Source: Luteibacter sp. (GTDB lineage Bacteria > Pseudomonadota > Gammaproteobacteria > Xanthomonadales > Rhodanobacteraceae). From it: DNA of 64,000 bases. The notes below the pieces were generated by a model that saw nothing but the letters and a program-made list of their open reading frames with translations, was not told the DNA's origin and made no database searches. A program made the position numbers and the translations under genes. Numbering within the stretch: position 1 is the first letter of the stretch; every line of letters starts with the position of its first letter. The stretch is taken from contig NZ_WNDO01000014.1 of assembly GCF_009912395.1 (NCBI RefSeq), positions 62,001 to 126,000 of the forward strand. Direction: 5' to 3'. Positions 45,446 through 54,035 of this stretch are shown here, one piece after another.

Positions 45446-45645
45446 GGCATGGGCTCAGCATGTGCGGGGGTGCGACGGCATCCTACTCCGCCGGCAAGGC
45501 GGTCGCCCGGCGCTTTCGCGGGAGTCGAACCCGGTGCGACGGTCCGTGCCCCGCATGCGACAGGACGCTTCATCGGGGGTGTTCGTGTCTCGTCACCGGT
45601 TCTGTCCTAGAATCGCCTTCTCCCACATGGGTCAAAGGATTCGCC

Positions 45646-46223
45646 ATGTCGCCGAGCCGCCCCTTCGAGAACAAGCGTGTCGTCATCGTCCACGGCTACA
45701 TGGCCTCGCCGACGGACCACTGGTTTCCCACGCTGACCCAGTCGCTTGAAGTCGAAGGCGCCCGCGTCGATGTGGTATCGCTACCGGAGTCCAACGCGCC
45801 GCGCGCGCAGGCCTGGGCGGCGACCTTGCAGGACGTGGTCCCGCATGTGGACGAAAACACCTTCATCATCGGTCACAGCCTCGGTTGCGTGACCACGTTG
45901 CGTCATCTCCAGTCCCTTCCGGCAGGCAGCCGCATCGGCGGCCTGGTGCTCGTATCGGGCTTCGACTGCACGCTGGATAACATTCCCGAACTGGCCGAGT
46001 TCACCCCGACACCATCGCGCACGACACGGTCCGTCGTCGCGCCGCGCACATCCTGTCGATCGTCTCGGACAACGATGACATCGTCGATCCGAAGCACTCG
46101 CACGATCTCGCCGAATCGCTGGGCAGCGACGTCCAGGTCGTGAAAGGCGGTGGTCACTTCATGGTGGCGGAAGGTTTCACTGCGCTGCCCGAGGTGCACC
46201 AGGCGCTGCGTCGGATGCTGTGA
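45646..46223 (+). pseudogene. RBBP9/YdeN-family alpha/beta hydrolase, frameshifted
   Basis: Two frames together give one complete RBBP9-type hydrolase. The first, from ATG 45646 (AAAGGA upstream), has RVVIVHGYMASPTDHW, the nucleophile elbow FIIGHSLGCVTT (Ser), and breaks off after PELAEFTP at about 46008. The rest, including AHILSIVSDNDDIVDP and the catalytic His in KGGGHFMVAEG, continues in the frame one base back from 46008 to TGA 46221-46223, reading DTIAHDTVRRRAAHILSIVS at the join. A single missing G (CCG-GACACC expected) explains it. Either the gene is broken or this is a sequencing error; the downstream frame retains family features, which suggests recent loss or an error. Confidence 0.85.
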
Positions 46224-46243
46224 CGCAGCGGCGCTGTCGCGCT

Positions 46244-46666
46244 TCAGGATGCCTCGAAGCGCTTGCTGAGGAAGTAGCGCGCGCTGCCGCGCGGATGGTC
46301 GGCGATGTCGCCGAATACCGTGTATCCGAGCCTTTCGTAAAAGGGGCGCGCCTGGAAGGCGAAGGTGTCCAGCCATGAGCCGACGCATCCCCGCTCGATC
46401 GCGAGTTTTTCGGCGGCCGCGACCAGTTTCGAACCCGTGCCCTGGCCACGAAGGGAATCGGGGACCGCGAGCAGTTCGATGAACAGCCAGTCCATCAGGA
46501 TCTTGCCCCACAGGCCACCGATAGCCTCGCCGGCATCGTTCCGGATGAGGATCGCCACCATCTGCGTCTCTGCCGATGGGGCGTGTTGCCTGTTGTAGGC
46601 GACCAGGGGAGCGAGGATGGCGGCACGGTCCTCGGCGGTGGGCTCCTGGACGATTTCCAGTTCCAT
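46244..46666 (-). CDS. GNAT-family N-acetyltransferase
   Basis: A 140-residue GNAT: acetyl-CoA-binding loop in VPDSLRGQGTGSKLV and C-terminal FYERLGYTVFGDI..GSARYFLSK. Substrate unknown (perhaps a small molecule). The natural start ATG 46666 (MELEIVQEP) has no strong ribosome site; the open frame to 46732 is not needed. Divergent from the zinc-ribbon gene. Confidence 0.88.
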   Translation of the reverse strand: MELEIVQEPTAEDRAAILAPLVAYNRQHAPSAETQMVAILIRNDAGEAIGGLWGKILMDWLFIELLAVPDSLRGQGTGSKLVAAAEKLAIERGCVGSWLDTFAFQARPFYERLGYTVFGDIADHPRGSARYFLSKRFEAS

Positions 46667-46805
46667 GGTTCGATTCCTGACAGCACGGCAGCACAGGTTA
46701 TCGGATGGCCTGCGAACTGTCGTCGCCGCCACCGTGCATTCACTTCATGTCAGGGCTGGTAACATGCCTGAGCTGTCCAAGCGCAGGTCCCACGAAGATC
46801 CCGAC

Positions 46806-47081
46806 ATGACAGATCAGCCGCATATCCATTGCCCACTGTGCCTCTGGGAGCCCAAGGCCGAGAGTCGTTGGATCTGTGCGCCGGGCGAACCCGGCTCCGG
46901 ATGCCGCACGAGTTGGCACACCTTCTGGACGGCGGGTTGCTGCCCCGGATGCGGGCACTTCTGGACGATGACGGCATGCCACGCGTGCAAGAAGTCGTCA
47001 CCGCACGAATCGTGGTACCACTTTCCCGAGAAGGACGACATCCGCAAGGACGTCGAGGAAGAGGTCGGCGCTACGGCCTGA
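46806..47081 (+). CDS. 91-residue cysteine-rich zinc-ribbon-like protein of unknown function
   Basis: Nine cysteines are arranged in CxxC-like pairs: CPLC (9-12), WIC and GSGC (24-33), CCPGC (near 45) and CHAC (near 58), then a basic/aromatic C-terminus SPHESWYHFPEK. This fits one or two zinc ribbons. I do not recognise the family. GAAGATCCC precedes the ATG at 46806; an upstream in-frame ATG at 46764 would add 14 residues. It stands alone between the GNAT and cupin genes, which point away from or toward it. Confidence 0.7.
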   Translation: MTDQPHIHCPLCLWEPKAESRWICAPGEPGSGCRTSWHTFWTAGCCPGCGHFWTMTACHACKKSSPHESWYHFPEKDDIRKDVEEEVGATA

Positions 47082-47090
47082 TGGTCGGCG

Positions 47091-47489
47091 TCATTTCACC
47101 AACGCGACCAGCGGCTTGCCCTTGTCGACGATGTACGTCCCCAGTTCGGCGGCATTCGTGCTGCCCACGTTCCTGGCGCTGTGCACGACGCCCGCGGGTA
47201 CGAACAGCACGTCGCCGGCCTTGAGCGTCACGGGTGGCTTGCCCTGCAGCTGATATTCGATGTCACCCTCGATGACGTAGATGATCTCTTCGCCCGGATG
47301 CCGGTGGTTCGGCGCGATCCTGCCTGGATCGATATCGACGCGGACCTGCAGTTCTTCCTTGCCCGGGATGCTGAGGTCGTTGCGCGAAAGGTCGGTGCGA
47401 TGCACGCCGGAGGAGGGCGCTTCGGTGGCGGTTGCCTGCACGCCGACGAGGGCGAGCAGCGCGGGGATAGCAAGGCGGACGAGGTTCAT
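47091..47489 (-). CDS. exported cupin-domain protein
   Basis: A 132-residue single-cupin protein with a signal peptide (LVRLAIPALLALVGVQATA) and cupin metal ligands in NHRHPGEEIIYVIEG and VPAGVVHSARN. Small exported cupins are common near oxidative or aromatic enzymes; activity unknown. The stop abuts the end of the convergent zinc-ribbon gene by 9 bases. Confidence 0.85.
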   Translation of the reverse strand: MNLVRLAIPALLALVGVQATATEAPSSGVHRTDLSRNDLSIPGKEELQVRVDIDPGRIAPNHRHPGEEIIYVIEGDIEYQLQGKPPVTLKAGDVLFVPAGVVHSARNVGSTNAAELGTYIVDKGKPLVALVK

Positions 47490-47604
47490 GGACGTTCTCC
47501 GATGAGGGGCGTGTTGACGTTACCGCCCCGACGGATGCGCGTACGTAGCCGAATGTAACCCTGTGTAGCCTGCGCTCACCCGGATACCTTGGGCTACAAA
47601 ATCC

Positions 47605-48906
47605 TCAGAGCCAGGCCAGCAGCGGCGAAATGCACAGCAACACGCCGATTACCACGATGAACACGAGATCGGCGCCACGGTAGCGCGACAGCGCCGGCAC
47701 CCGGTAAACCAGCCACGCGGGAATCAGGCAGCCCAGCAGGCCGAAGATGGGGCTGCTGAGCGAGGTGAACGAGAGCACCGGCAGGTTGCCCACGATGGCC
47801 GTCCACGCGAGCAGTACCGCGAAGATCATCACGCCACGGGCGATCAGGGTGCGCGGCAGGCGCTCCGGTGCGATCCAGCGGCCGAGCAGGTTCACCACCA
47901 TGCCCTGGCAGGCCTCGCGGAAACCGAGGTAGACGCCGAAGAACGCCGTCATCACCGCGAAGATGTTCAGCACCACGCCGACGACGCTGGCCCAGCTACC
48001 CGGGAAGATCTGCGCGCTGATCGCCAGTGCCGACACGTTCTGCTCGTAGGCTTTCACGGCATCCTCGTGGCCCATCGCGAGGGTGAACGACACCGCGTAG
48101 AAGAACACCGTGACGAACAGGATGCCGAAGGCGATGTTCATCGCCCGCAGCGCCTTGTGCCGGGCCACGGCGATCGACGTCTCGCGGGCGCGATAGGAGA
48201 TCACCATCGGGCTGAGTGTCTGGATGAACAGGATCGAGGTGAGCGTGAAGGGCAGGGTGATCACCGCGTCCTTCACCAGATGCCCTGGCGATGGCGGTGT
48301 GCCCAGGTTGCCGACGTTCCAGCGCGAGATCATCAGGAAGCCGAGCGCGGCAACGATCAGCAGCTTGGTCAGCACCAGCAGCGAGGACAGGCGGAACAGC
48401 ACCTTTTCGCCGCGCGAGGCGAGGCTGACGAGCACGACCATCAGGGCCAGCCCGTACCAGGGGCTGTCGGACCACAGGCCCTTCGTGAAGCCGAAACTGT
48501 GCAGGTACGAGGCGCTGTCGCGGGTGATCGCCGTGGCGTAGACGAACATCCATATCGTGAGCATCACGAAGTAGAGCAGGCCCAGCGCGACACCCCAGCC
48601 GCGGCCCAGGTAGCCGGCGATCATGCTCGGGTAGTCCTGGCTTTGCTTCGACTCCGCAAGCGTGTTGATGAACAGGCGCTGGAACAGATACATGCCGGGA
48701 TAGCCGATCACGGCCGACAGCAGGAACACCCAGATCCCCATCAGGCCGACCTGCACCGGCAGGAAGACGATGCCGGCGCCGATGGCCATGCCGATGCTCA
48801 TCATGATCCAGCCGATGTCGGTGCTGTCGAAGCGCGTGGCCTCGCGCCATTGACTGGCGCTCATGGGCGCATCGGCGGTGGCGGGGGAAGGGGTGGTGTA
48901 GGCCAT
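47605..48906 (-). CDS. SdaC/TdcC-family (HAAAP) amino acid transporter, serine-type
   Basis: A 433-residue protein with about 11 transmembrane helices, starting DSTDIGWIMMSIGMAIGAGI and containing LPVQVGLMGIWVF, typical of the HAAAP family (SdaC, TdcC, TyrP). Similarity to SdaC suggests proton-coupled serine or threonine uptake; the exact substrate is not certain. It lies divergently from the LysR gene that heads the amino-acid cluster (479-base gap), which is compatible with shared control. Confidence 0.87.
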   Translation of the reverse strand: MAYTTPSPATADAPMSASQWREATRFDSTDIGWIMMSIGMAIGAGIVFLPVQVGLMGIWVFLLSAVIGYPGMYLFQRLFINTLAESKQSQDYPSMIAGYLGRGWGVALGLLYFVMLTIWMFVYATAITRDSASYLHSFGFTKGLWSDSPWYGLALMVVLVSLASRGEKVLFRLSSLLVLTKLLIVAALGFLMISRWNVGNLGTPPSPGHLVKDAVITLPFTLTSILFIQTLSPMVISYRARETSIAVARHKALRAMNIAFGILFVTVFFYAVSFTLAMGHEDAVKAYEQNVSALAISAQIFPGSWASVVGVVLNIFAVMTAFFGVYLGFREACQGMVVNLLGRWIAPERLPRTLIARGVMIFAVLLAWTAIVGNLPVLSFTSLSSPIFGLLGCLIPAWLVYRVPALSRYRGADLVFIVVIGVLLCISPLLAWL

Positions 48907-49384
48907 CGGAACATCCTGCGACGGAGGGTGAAGACGCGGTGGACCGCCGGCGGATCATGCCGGGGGAAGCGTCGTGTGTTCGGGGAGAGGGCGGCGAAGG
49001 GCCGCGTGCGTGGAGCGTCAGCCGTGGCGACGACAACAGGAACGACCGACCAGGCGACACGGCAGGGCCGTGAAGGGCGTCGGGAAGTTCGTCGTGTCGA
49101 TGTCCACAGTGCTCATCGGGGGAATCACGCCAGGGGGAAGTCCGATCCCGGGGATCGGCGGGTCCCCATTCTGCGGTATCGCGGCACCGGGTTGTCAACG
49201 GATGGGTGACCTTGCCGTTCGCCAGGCCGGACCTGTGCTATTCCTGTGATCGCGATAGCCGGACAATTCCCCGTTTCTGACGGAGCGACCCATTCCGATG
49301 GCACGCCGGACGATCCATCGCGACGAGCGGCCCGAGAATCCGTCGGACAGCCATGCCATGCCCCCGGTGAACCGGGTCTCGGGC
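48907..49384. other. divergent intergenic region between serine-type transporter and LysR gene
   Basis: Nearly 480 bases with no strong gene. It contains a 32-codon minus frame (49018-49116; MSTVDIDTTNFPTPF.. ending RSCCRRHG) that could be a leader peptide, and GC-rich hairpins near 49140-49200 (CCGATCCCCGGGATCGG-type). The promoters of both genes and any LysR operator must lie here; no T-N11-A box stands out. Confidence 0.5.
49018..49116 (-). CDS. possible 32-residue leader peptide upstream of the transporter gene
   Basis: ATG 49116 to TGA 49018 on the minus strand encodes a 32-residue peptide ending in GRSCCRRHG, a basic/cysteine cluster. It lies 112 bases before the transporter start in the same direction. 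Short leaders with clustered codons can attenuate downstream genes; cysteine codons would make a sulfur-responsive leader. No ribosome site is clear, so it may be chance. Confidence 0.25.
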   Translation of the reverse strand: MSTVDIDTTNFPTPFTALPCRLVGRSCCRRHG

Positions 49385-50275
49385 ATGCTCGACGACCTGA
49401 ACGAACTGCGCACGTTCCAGCTGATCCTGGCCCACAGCAGCCTTTCCGGCGCGGCACGCGCCCTGGGCGTGGGCCTGGGCGTCGTGAGCAAGCGGCTGGC
49501 GACCCTCGAACGCCGGATCGGCCAGCGCCTTATCCACCGCACCACGCGGCGCCTGGTCCCCACCGACGAAGGGCTCGCGCTGGTTGCCTACGTCGAGCGC
49601 ATGCTCGCGGAACTGGATGCGGCAGAGCGGTATCTGTCCAGCGGCAACGAGGAACCGACGGGCATCCTGCGCGTGGGCTGCACGACCACGTTCGGCGGCA
49701 TGCATGTGGCGCCGGTCATCGCTGAACTGGTCGCGTCCCATCCCGCGTTGCAGATCGAGCTGGTCATGGAGGACTGGCCGCAGGACCCCATCTCGGGCCA
49801 ACTCGACGTGGCCATTTACCTCGGACGCATCCCCGACAACACGTACGTCGCGAAAAAACTGGTCGACAATCGCAGGATCCTGGTGGCCTCGCCGGATTAC
49901 CTTGCCAGGCAAGGTCGTCCGGAGATCCCTGCGGACCTGACGGGGCATGTTTGCCTGCGCTGGTTCGATGGCCGCATGCCCTGGAAGCTCACCGGGCCGG
50001 ACGGCCAGTACGTGGAACTGGTGGCGCCATCGCGCTTGCGTGCAAATCACGGCGATGTCATCCACCGTTGGTGCCTGGAAGGGCGGGGCATCATGTTCAA
50101 GTCCTGCGTGGATCTGGTGGAGGATCTCGCCGCGGGGCGGCTGGTCCACCTGCTGCCGGACTGGTACGAAGAGGCATCGATCTGCGCGTTGCTTCCTACC
50201 CGCAGGCACATGTCCCCCAAGATACGTGTGTTCCTCGATGCGATGGCGGCGCGTCTTGCACGTTATTGCGCCTGA
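49385..50275 (+). CDS. LysR-family transcriptional regulator of the amino-acid cluster
   Basis: A 296-residue LysR protein from ATG 49385 (MLDDLNELRTFQLILAHSSL), with HTH AARALGVGLGVVSKRLA and an effector domain that has the DVAIYLGRIPD block near 140. In-frame starts at 49298 and 49358 would add 29 or 9 residues; GGAGCGACC lies 15 bases before 49298. It stands directly before the permease/DapD/MHS/flavoprotein genes in the same direction (gap 121 bases), so it probably regulates them and may also act on the divergent transporter. Confidence 0.9.
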   Translation: MLDDLNELRTFQLILAHSSLSGAARALGVGLGVVSKRLATLERRIGQRLIHRTTRRLVPTDEGLALVAYVERMLAELDAAERYLSSGNEEPTGILRVGCTTTFGGMHVAPVIAELVASHPALQIELVMEDWPQDPISGQLDVAIYLGRIPDNTYVAKKLVDNRRILVASPDYLARQGRPEIPADLTGHVCLRWFDGRMPWKLTGPDGQYVELVAPSRLRANHGDVIHRWCLEGRGIMFKSCVDLVEDLAAGRLVHLLPDWYEEASICALLPTRRHMSPKIRVFLDAMAARLARYCA

Positions 50276-50396
50276 TATCGGTTTCTCTACCCCGTTTCCA
50301 TAGTCCATGTTCCGGTTGCTACATGCCCTGAGGAATTCGATCCCAAGATAATTCCCTCCATTCGCGGGCAGTGCGAACCTATGGATCGAGGTGACG

Positions 50397-51755
50397 ATGA
50401 CAAGCGACATCGAAGGCCTGAACAGCCGGCAGGTCGAGTTCTTCGCGCTGGGGGGCGCGCTGGGTTCCGGCATCTTCATGGGCGTGGGCCAGGGCATCCA
50501 CCAAGGCGGACCCTCGCTCGTGCTCGCCTACGCCATCGCTGGCGCGGTGATGTACTTCGTGGCCCGCTGCCTGGGCGAAATGGCGCTCAATGACGAAGGC
50601 AAAGGCAACTTCATCGCCTACACGCGACGCCACCTGGGGTCCCGGCTGGCGTTCGTGCATGGATGGGCCTACTGGATCTGCGGTGCGATGGTCTGCATGG
50701 CGGAACTCACCGCCATCGGCATGATCGTGCATGCCTCGATGTCCCTGGTTCCGCAGTGGACGGCGGCGCTGGGCGCGCTCGTCATGCTCTCGCTGCTGAA
50801 CTGCCTGCGTGTACGCGTCTTCGGTGAGACCGAGTTCGTGATGGCGCTGGTGAAGATCATCGCCCTGTCGATCTTCCTCGTCATGGGTGTGCTGCTTTTG
50901 TTCAATCATGCTGCGGGGAACCTGGCCGATGCATCCCCGACCAATCTGTGGCGCCACGGCGGCTTTTTCCCCACTGGCTGGCGCGGCTTCCTGTCCGTGC
51001 TGCCCGTGGCGGCGTTCGCGTTCGGTGGCACGGAGATGATCTGTCTCGCTTCGGCGGAAACCATTCGCCCCGAATGGGCCATTCCTCGTGCGATTCGCGG
51101 CCTGCTCGGTCGCCTGCTGCTCTTCTACGTGGGCACCACGCTCATGATCGTGATGCTCCTGCCGTGGACAGAGGTGCCGATGGCGGACAGTCCCATCGTC
51201 GTCATCTTCGAGCGCGTGGGCTTTCCCGGTGCGCGGCAGGCCATGAGTGCGGTACTGGTGGTCGTGTTGCTGTCATCGTGCAATGCCTTCCTGTTCGGCA
51301 TGGCGCGCGTGTTACGCGCGCTGGGCGGCGAAGGATATGCACCATCGACCGTGGCCCGACTCAACCGGCATGGCGTGCCGTCGCGTGCGGTCGCCCTTGG
51401 CATGGTGTTCGTCTCACTCGCCATCGCCCTGAATTACGCGATTCCCGGCCAGGTCTTCGGTTGGCTGATGAATGGCACGGCGATGGGCGTGGTGGCGATA
51501 TGGAGCCTGTTCGTCATCGCCCATCTGCGTTTTCGCACCGGCCAAGTATCCGCGCGCGAGCTGGTGTACGCGGCACCCTGGTTTCCCCTGGGCAACCTGC
51601 TGGTGCTGGCGTTCTTCGTCTTGATGTGTGCCGTACTCGCCACGGACGCCGGGTTCCGTCCGGTGTTCGGATACGTCGCCGCTGTCTTCCTGGCGCTCTA
51701 CGTGGCCTCATTCGTGCGCAGGCACGACGTCGTCGGAGCACGCTCGCATGCGTAA
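50397..51755 (+). CDS. amino acid permease (AAT/APC family)
   Basis: A 452-residue protein with 12 predicted helices of the amino-acid transporter (AAT) family: NSRQVEFFALGGALGSGIFMG at the start and the consensus-like FGGTEMICLASAE helix. Members (GabP, AnsP, ProY, LysP type) import amino acids with protons. ATG 50397 has GAGGTG five bases upstream; GTG 50391 is possible. Substrate unknown. Its last 8 bases overlap the start of the DapD-like gene, a tight coupling that suggests a shared pathway. Confidence 0.92.
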   Translation: MTSDIEGLNSRQVEFFALGGALGSGIFMGVGQGIHQGGPSLVLAYAIAGAVMYFVARCLGEMALNDEGKGNFIAYTRRHLGSRLAFVHGWAYWICGAMVCMAELTAIGMIVHASMSLVPQWTAALGALVMLSLLNCLRVRVFGETEFVMALVKIIALSIFLVMGVLLLFNHAAGNLADASPTNLWRHGGFFPTGWRGFLSVLPVAAFAFGGTEMICLASAETIRPEWAIPRAIRGLLGRLLLFYVGTTLMIVMLLPWTEVPMADSPIVVIFERVGFPGARQAMSAVLVVVLLSSCNAFLFGMARVLRALGGEGYAPSTVARLNRHGVPSRAVALGMVFVSLAIALNYAIPGQVFGWLMNGTAMGVVAIWSLFVIAHLRFRTGQVSARELVYAAPWFPLGNLLVLAFFVLMCAVLATDAGFRPVFGYVAAVFLALYVASFVRRHDVVGARSHA

Positions 51756-52713
51756 GTTCACCCGGATGGGCCTCGCATCGCTGGACGCCCTGGGAAACCC
51801 CATGGATACGTGGTTTCCCTTTGCAGGCCACGCATCGACGGAGCATCCATGCGCCAGCGTCGTCGTGACCGACGGCGATGCCGACGACGAGGGCGTCGCT
51901 ACGCTTCGGTCCCTGGCGGTGTTCGATCCCATCCGATCGGTCCATCGCGTGGTGGTTCGCGTCACCATCGATATCGATGCGCCGCCGCGCGACCTCCATG
52001 ATGTCTATCTCCGTCTCCACCTGCTGAGCTGGCGGTTGCTCGCGCCGCGTGAGCCGAACCTCGACGGTATGCTTGGCCTGCTTTATCACGATGTGGCGTG
52101 GACTTCGCTCGGTCCGTGCCCATCGTCGTCGCTCGATGCCGTGCGTCTGCGTGCGCTCCGGGCGGGACACCACCTCCTGGTGAGAAGCATCTTTTCACTG
52201 CCGGCGATGCTGGATTACGTCTCGCTCCCGGATGTCCGTATCGGTGATGCGACGCGCGTGCTCCTGGGCGCCCACCTGGCTCCGGGCACCACGGTCACGC
52301 CGGAGGGTTTCTGTGGCTTCAACGCCGGATCGCTCGGAGCCTGCATGATCGAAGGCCGTGTCAGCGCGGGCGTGGTACTGAGGGACGGAAGCCACATCGG
52401 TGGTGGCGCATCGCTCATGGGACGCGTCTCCGGCGGCAATAGCCAGGTGGTAACCATTGGTGCGCGTTGCCTTGTCGGTGCGAACGCAGGCGTCGGCATC
52501 TCTCTGGGGGACGACTGCGTGGTCGAAGCCGGTTGCTACGTCACGGCGAGCTTGCCCGTCACGTTGGGTGACGGTCACCTCGTCAAGGCCCGCGAGCTGG
52601 CTGATCGACCCGGCCTGACCTTCCGTCGCAACAGCGCGACGGGGTGTGTCGAGGCCATCGAGCGGACGCGCCCTTGGGGCGTACTGAATGCCCACATGCA
52701 CCCCGGGCGCTGA
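51748..52713 (+). CDS. actinobacterial-type DapD homologue (N-succinyltransferase family)
   Basis: A 321-residue trimeric left-handed beta-helix acyltransferase that aligns by eye with mycobacterial DapD over its whole length, not with the shorter E. coli DapD: DTWFP (20-24), YLRLHLLSWRLLAP (87-100), HLAPGTTV (176-183), FNAGSLGACMIEGR with the catalytic-Glu position Glu202, GSHIGGGASLMG (214-225), GANAGVGISLGDDCVVEAG (244-262). DapD makes N-succinyl-tetrahydrodipicolinate in lysine synthesis, but the organism's housekeeping copy should be the proteobacterial type elsewhere. Overlap with the permease gene and the flavoprotein two genes on argue for a different acyl acceptor. The start ATG 51748 overlaps the permease stop. 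Confidence 0.85.
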   Translation: MRKFTRMGLASLDALGNPMDTWFPFAGHASTEHPCASVVVTDGDADDEGVATLRSLAVFDPIRSVHRVVVRVTIDIDAPPRDLHDVYLRLHLLSWRLLAPREPNLDGMLGLLYHDVAWTSLGPCPSSSLDAVRLRALRAGHHLLVRSIFSLPAMLDYVSLPDVRIGDATRVLLGAHLAPGTTVTPEGFCGFNAGSLGACMIEGRVSAGVVLRDGSHIGGGASLMGRVSGGNSQVVTIGARCLVGANAGVGISLGDDCVVEAGCYVTASLPVTLGDGHLVKARELADRPGLTFRRNSATGCVEAIERTRPWGVLNAHMHPGR

Positions 52714-52716
52714 GCC

Positions 52717-54015
52717 ATGACGACGGTGGCCGATCACTCGCGATGGTCAAGGAAGGCGCTGGTCGCGATCAGTTTCGCCAACGGACTCGAATTCTTCGAC
52801 TTCACCATCTACAGCTTCTTCGCCCCGATCATCGCGAAACTCTACTTTCCGGCGTCGGACAGCATGACATCGATGCTGCTCGCGATCGGGACGTTCGGCG
52901 TGGGTTTCTTCATGCGACCCGTCGGCGCCGTGGTGATGGGCGCTTACGCGGATCGCTACGGCCGGCGCGCGGGCATGAGCCTCACCATGTGGCTGATGAT
53001 GGCCGGCTCTGCGCTCATCGCCTTCTCGCCGACCCATGCGAGCATCGGCGTCGCCGCGCCGCTGCTCATCATTGCATCGCGTCTCGTGCAGGGCTTCGCC
53101 CTGGGTGGGGAAATCGGCGCCTCCACGGCATGGCTGGTCGAGCAGGGCGCACCGGCGACGCGGGGCTATCGTGGCAGTTGGCAGTTCATGAGCCAGGCAC
53201 TCAATACGCTTGTCGCCGCCGTGGTCGGTGTGGTGCTGACCACGAGCCTCGACAGTGCCTCGCTCGCCTCCTGGGGCTGGCGCCTGCCCTTCGTGTTCGG
53301 TTTGGCTATCGGTCCGCTCGGGATCTATCTGCGGCGACAGCTCTCGGAGGAGTGGTCGTCCCGTGACCCGTCGGCCATGGTCTTCGGGCGCACCTTGCGC
53401 CGCTACGGGCTGGTGGTGGTGCAAGGGACGGTGCTGATGATCGGTGCGTCGGCGGTGACGTACATCGTGCTGTTCTACCTCTCCAGCTACGCGGAGAAGT
53501 ACCTGCACCTGCCGGCAGGCGACGCGTTGTGGCTTTCGGTGGCGGCCTCCGCATCGGCCGCTGTGTTCTCGCCCATCGCCGGCCATCTTTCCGACCGGCT
53601 TGGCCGGACCTACGTCATCGGCGTATCCCGCATCGTGCTCGTCGCGGCGATCTATCCGTCGTGGGTGCTGATGCGCGCGGCAGCGTACCTGCCCCTGTCA
53701 CTGGCGATCGCCGCTTTCCTCGCCATGCTGGTCGCCTTCACCACGGCGCCCTGCATCGTCCTGCTCGCGGAACTGTTTCCCGTGCGGATACGTGCCTCGG
53801 GCATGTCCATCGTCTATTGCCTGGCGGTGTCCGTCTTCGGCGGCTTCGCGCAGTTCTTCGCCCTGGGCCTGATCCGCTGGACCGGCAGCATCCTGGCGCC
53901 GGCGTGGTACCTCGTCGCCTGCGGCCTGTTGTCGTTGCTGCCCTTGCCTTTCCTCGACGATCCCACCGGCCGTCCCCTCGTGGACGACCGTGTCCGGTCG
54001 ACGCCTCGATCATGA
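52717..54015 (+). CDS. MFS transporter, MHS family (carboxylate/betaine-like)
   Basis: A 432-residue protein with 12 helices and the metabolite:H+ symporter (MHS) signatures: FANGLEFFDFTIYSFFAPII in helix 1, loop 2-3 DRYGRRAG and GFALGGEIGAST in helix 4. Known MHS members carry alpha-ketoglutarate (KgtP), citrate, shikimate or proline/betaine. It starts four bases after the DapD-like stop. Substrate could be the succinyl product, a keto acid or a metabolite of the same pathway; not determinable. Confidence 0.9.
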   Translation: MTTVADHSRWSRKALVAISFANGLEFFDFTIYSFFAPIIAKLYFPASDSMTSMLLAIGTFGVGFFMRPVGAVVMGAYADRYGRRAGMSLTMWLMMAGSALIAFSPTHASIGVAAPLLIIASRLVQGFALGGEIGASTAWLVEQGAPATRGYRGSWQFMSQALNTLVAAVVGVVLTTSLDSASLASWGWRLPFVFGLAIGPLGIYLRRQLSEEWSSRDPSAMVFGRTLRRYGLVVVQGTVLMIGASAVTYIVLFYLSSYAEKYLHLPAGDALWLSVAASASAAVFSPIAGHLSDRLGRTYVIGVSRIVLVAAIYPSWVLMRAAAYLPLSLAIAAFLAMLVAFTTAPCIVLLAELFPVRIRASGMSIVYCLAVSVFGGFAQFFALGLIRWTGSILAPAWYLVACGLLSLLPLPFLDDPTGRPLVDDRVRSTPRS

Positions 54016-54035
54016 CGCCCCAAGGAGTTCGATCC

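Noticed and set aside
45511..45560. tRNA-like GGGTTCGACTCCC on the minus strand near 45521-45533
   Set aside because: The T-arm is only four paired bases, no matching acceptor, anticodon stem or CCA is present, and the 5' side does not pair.
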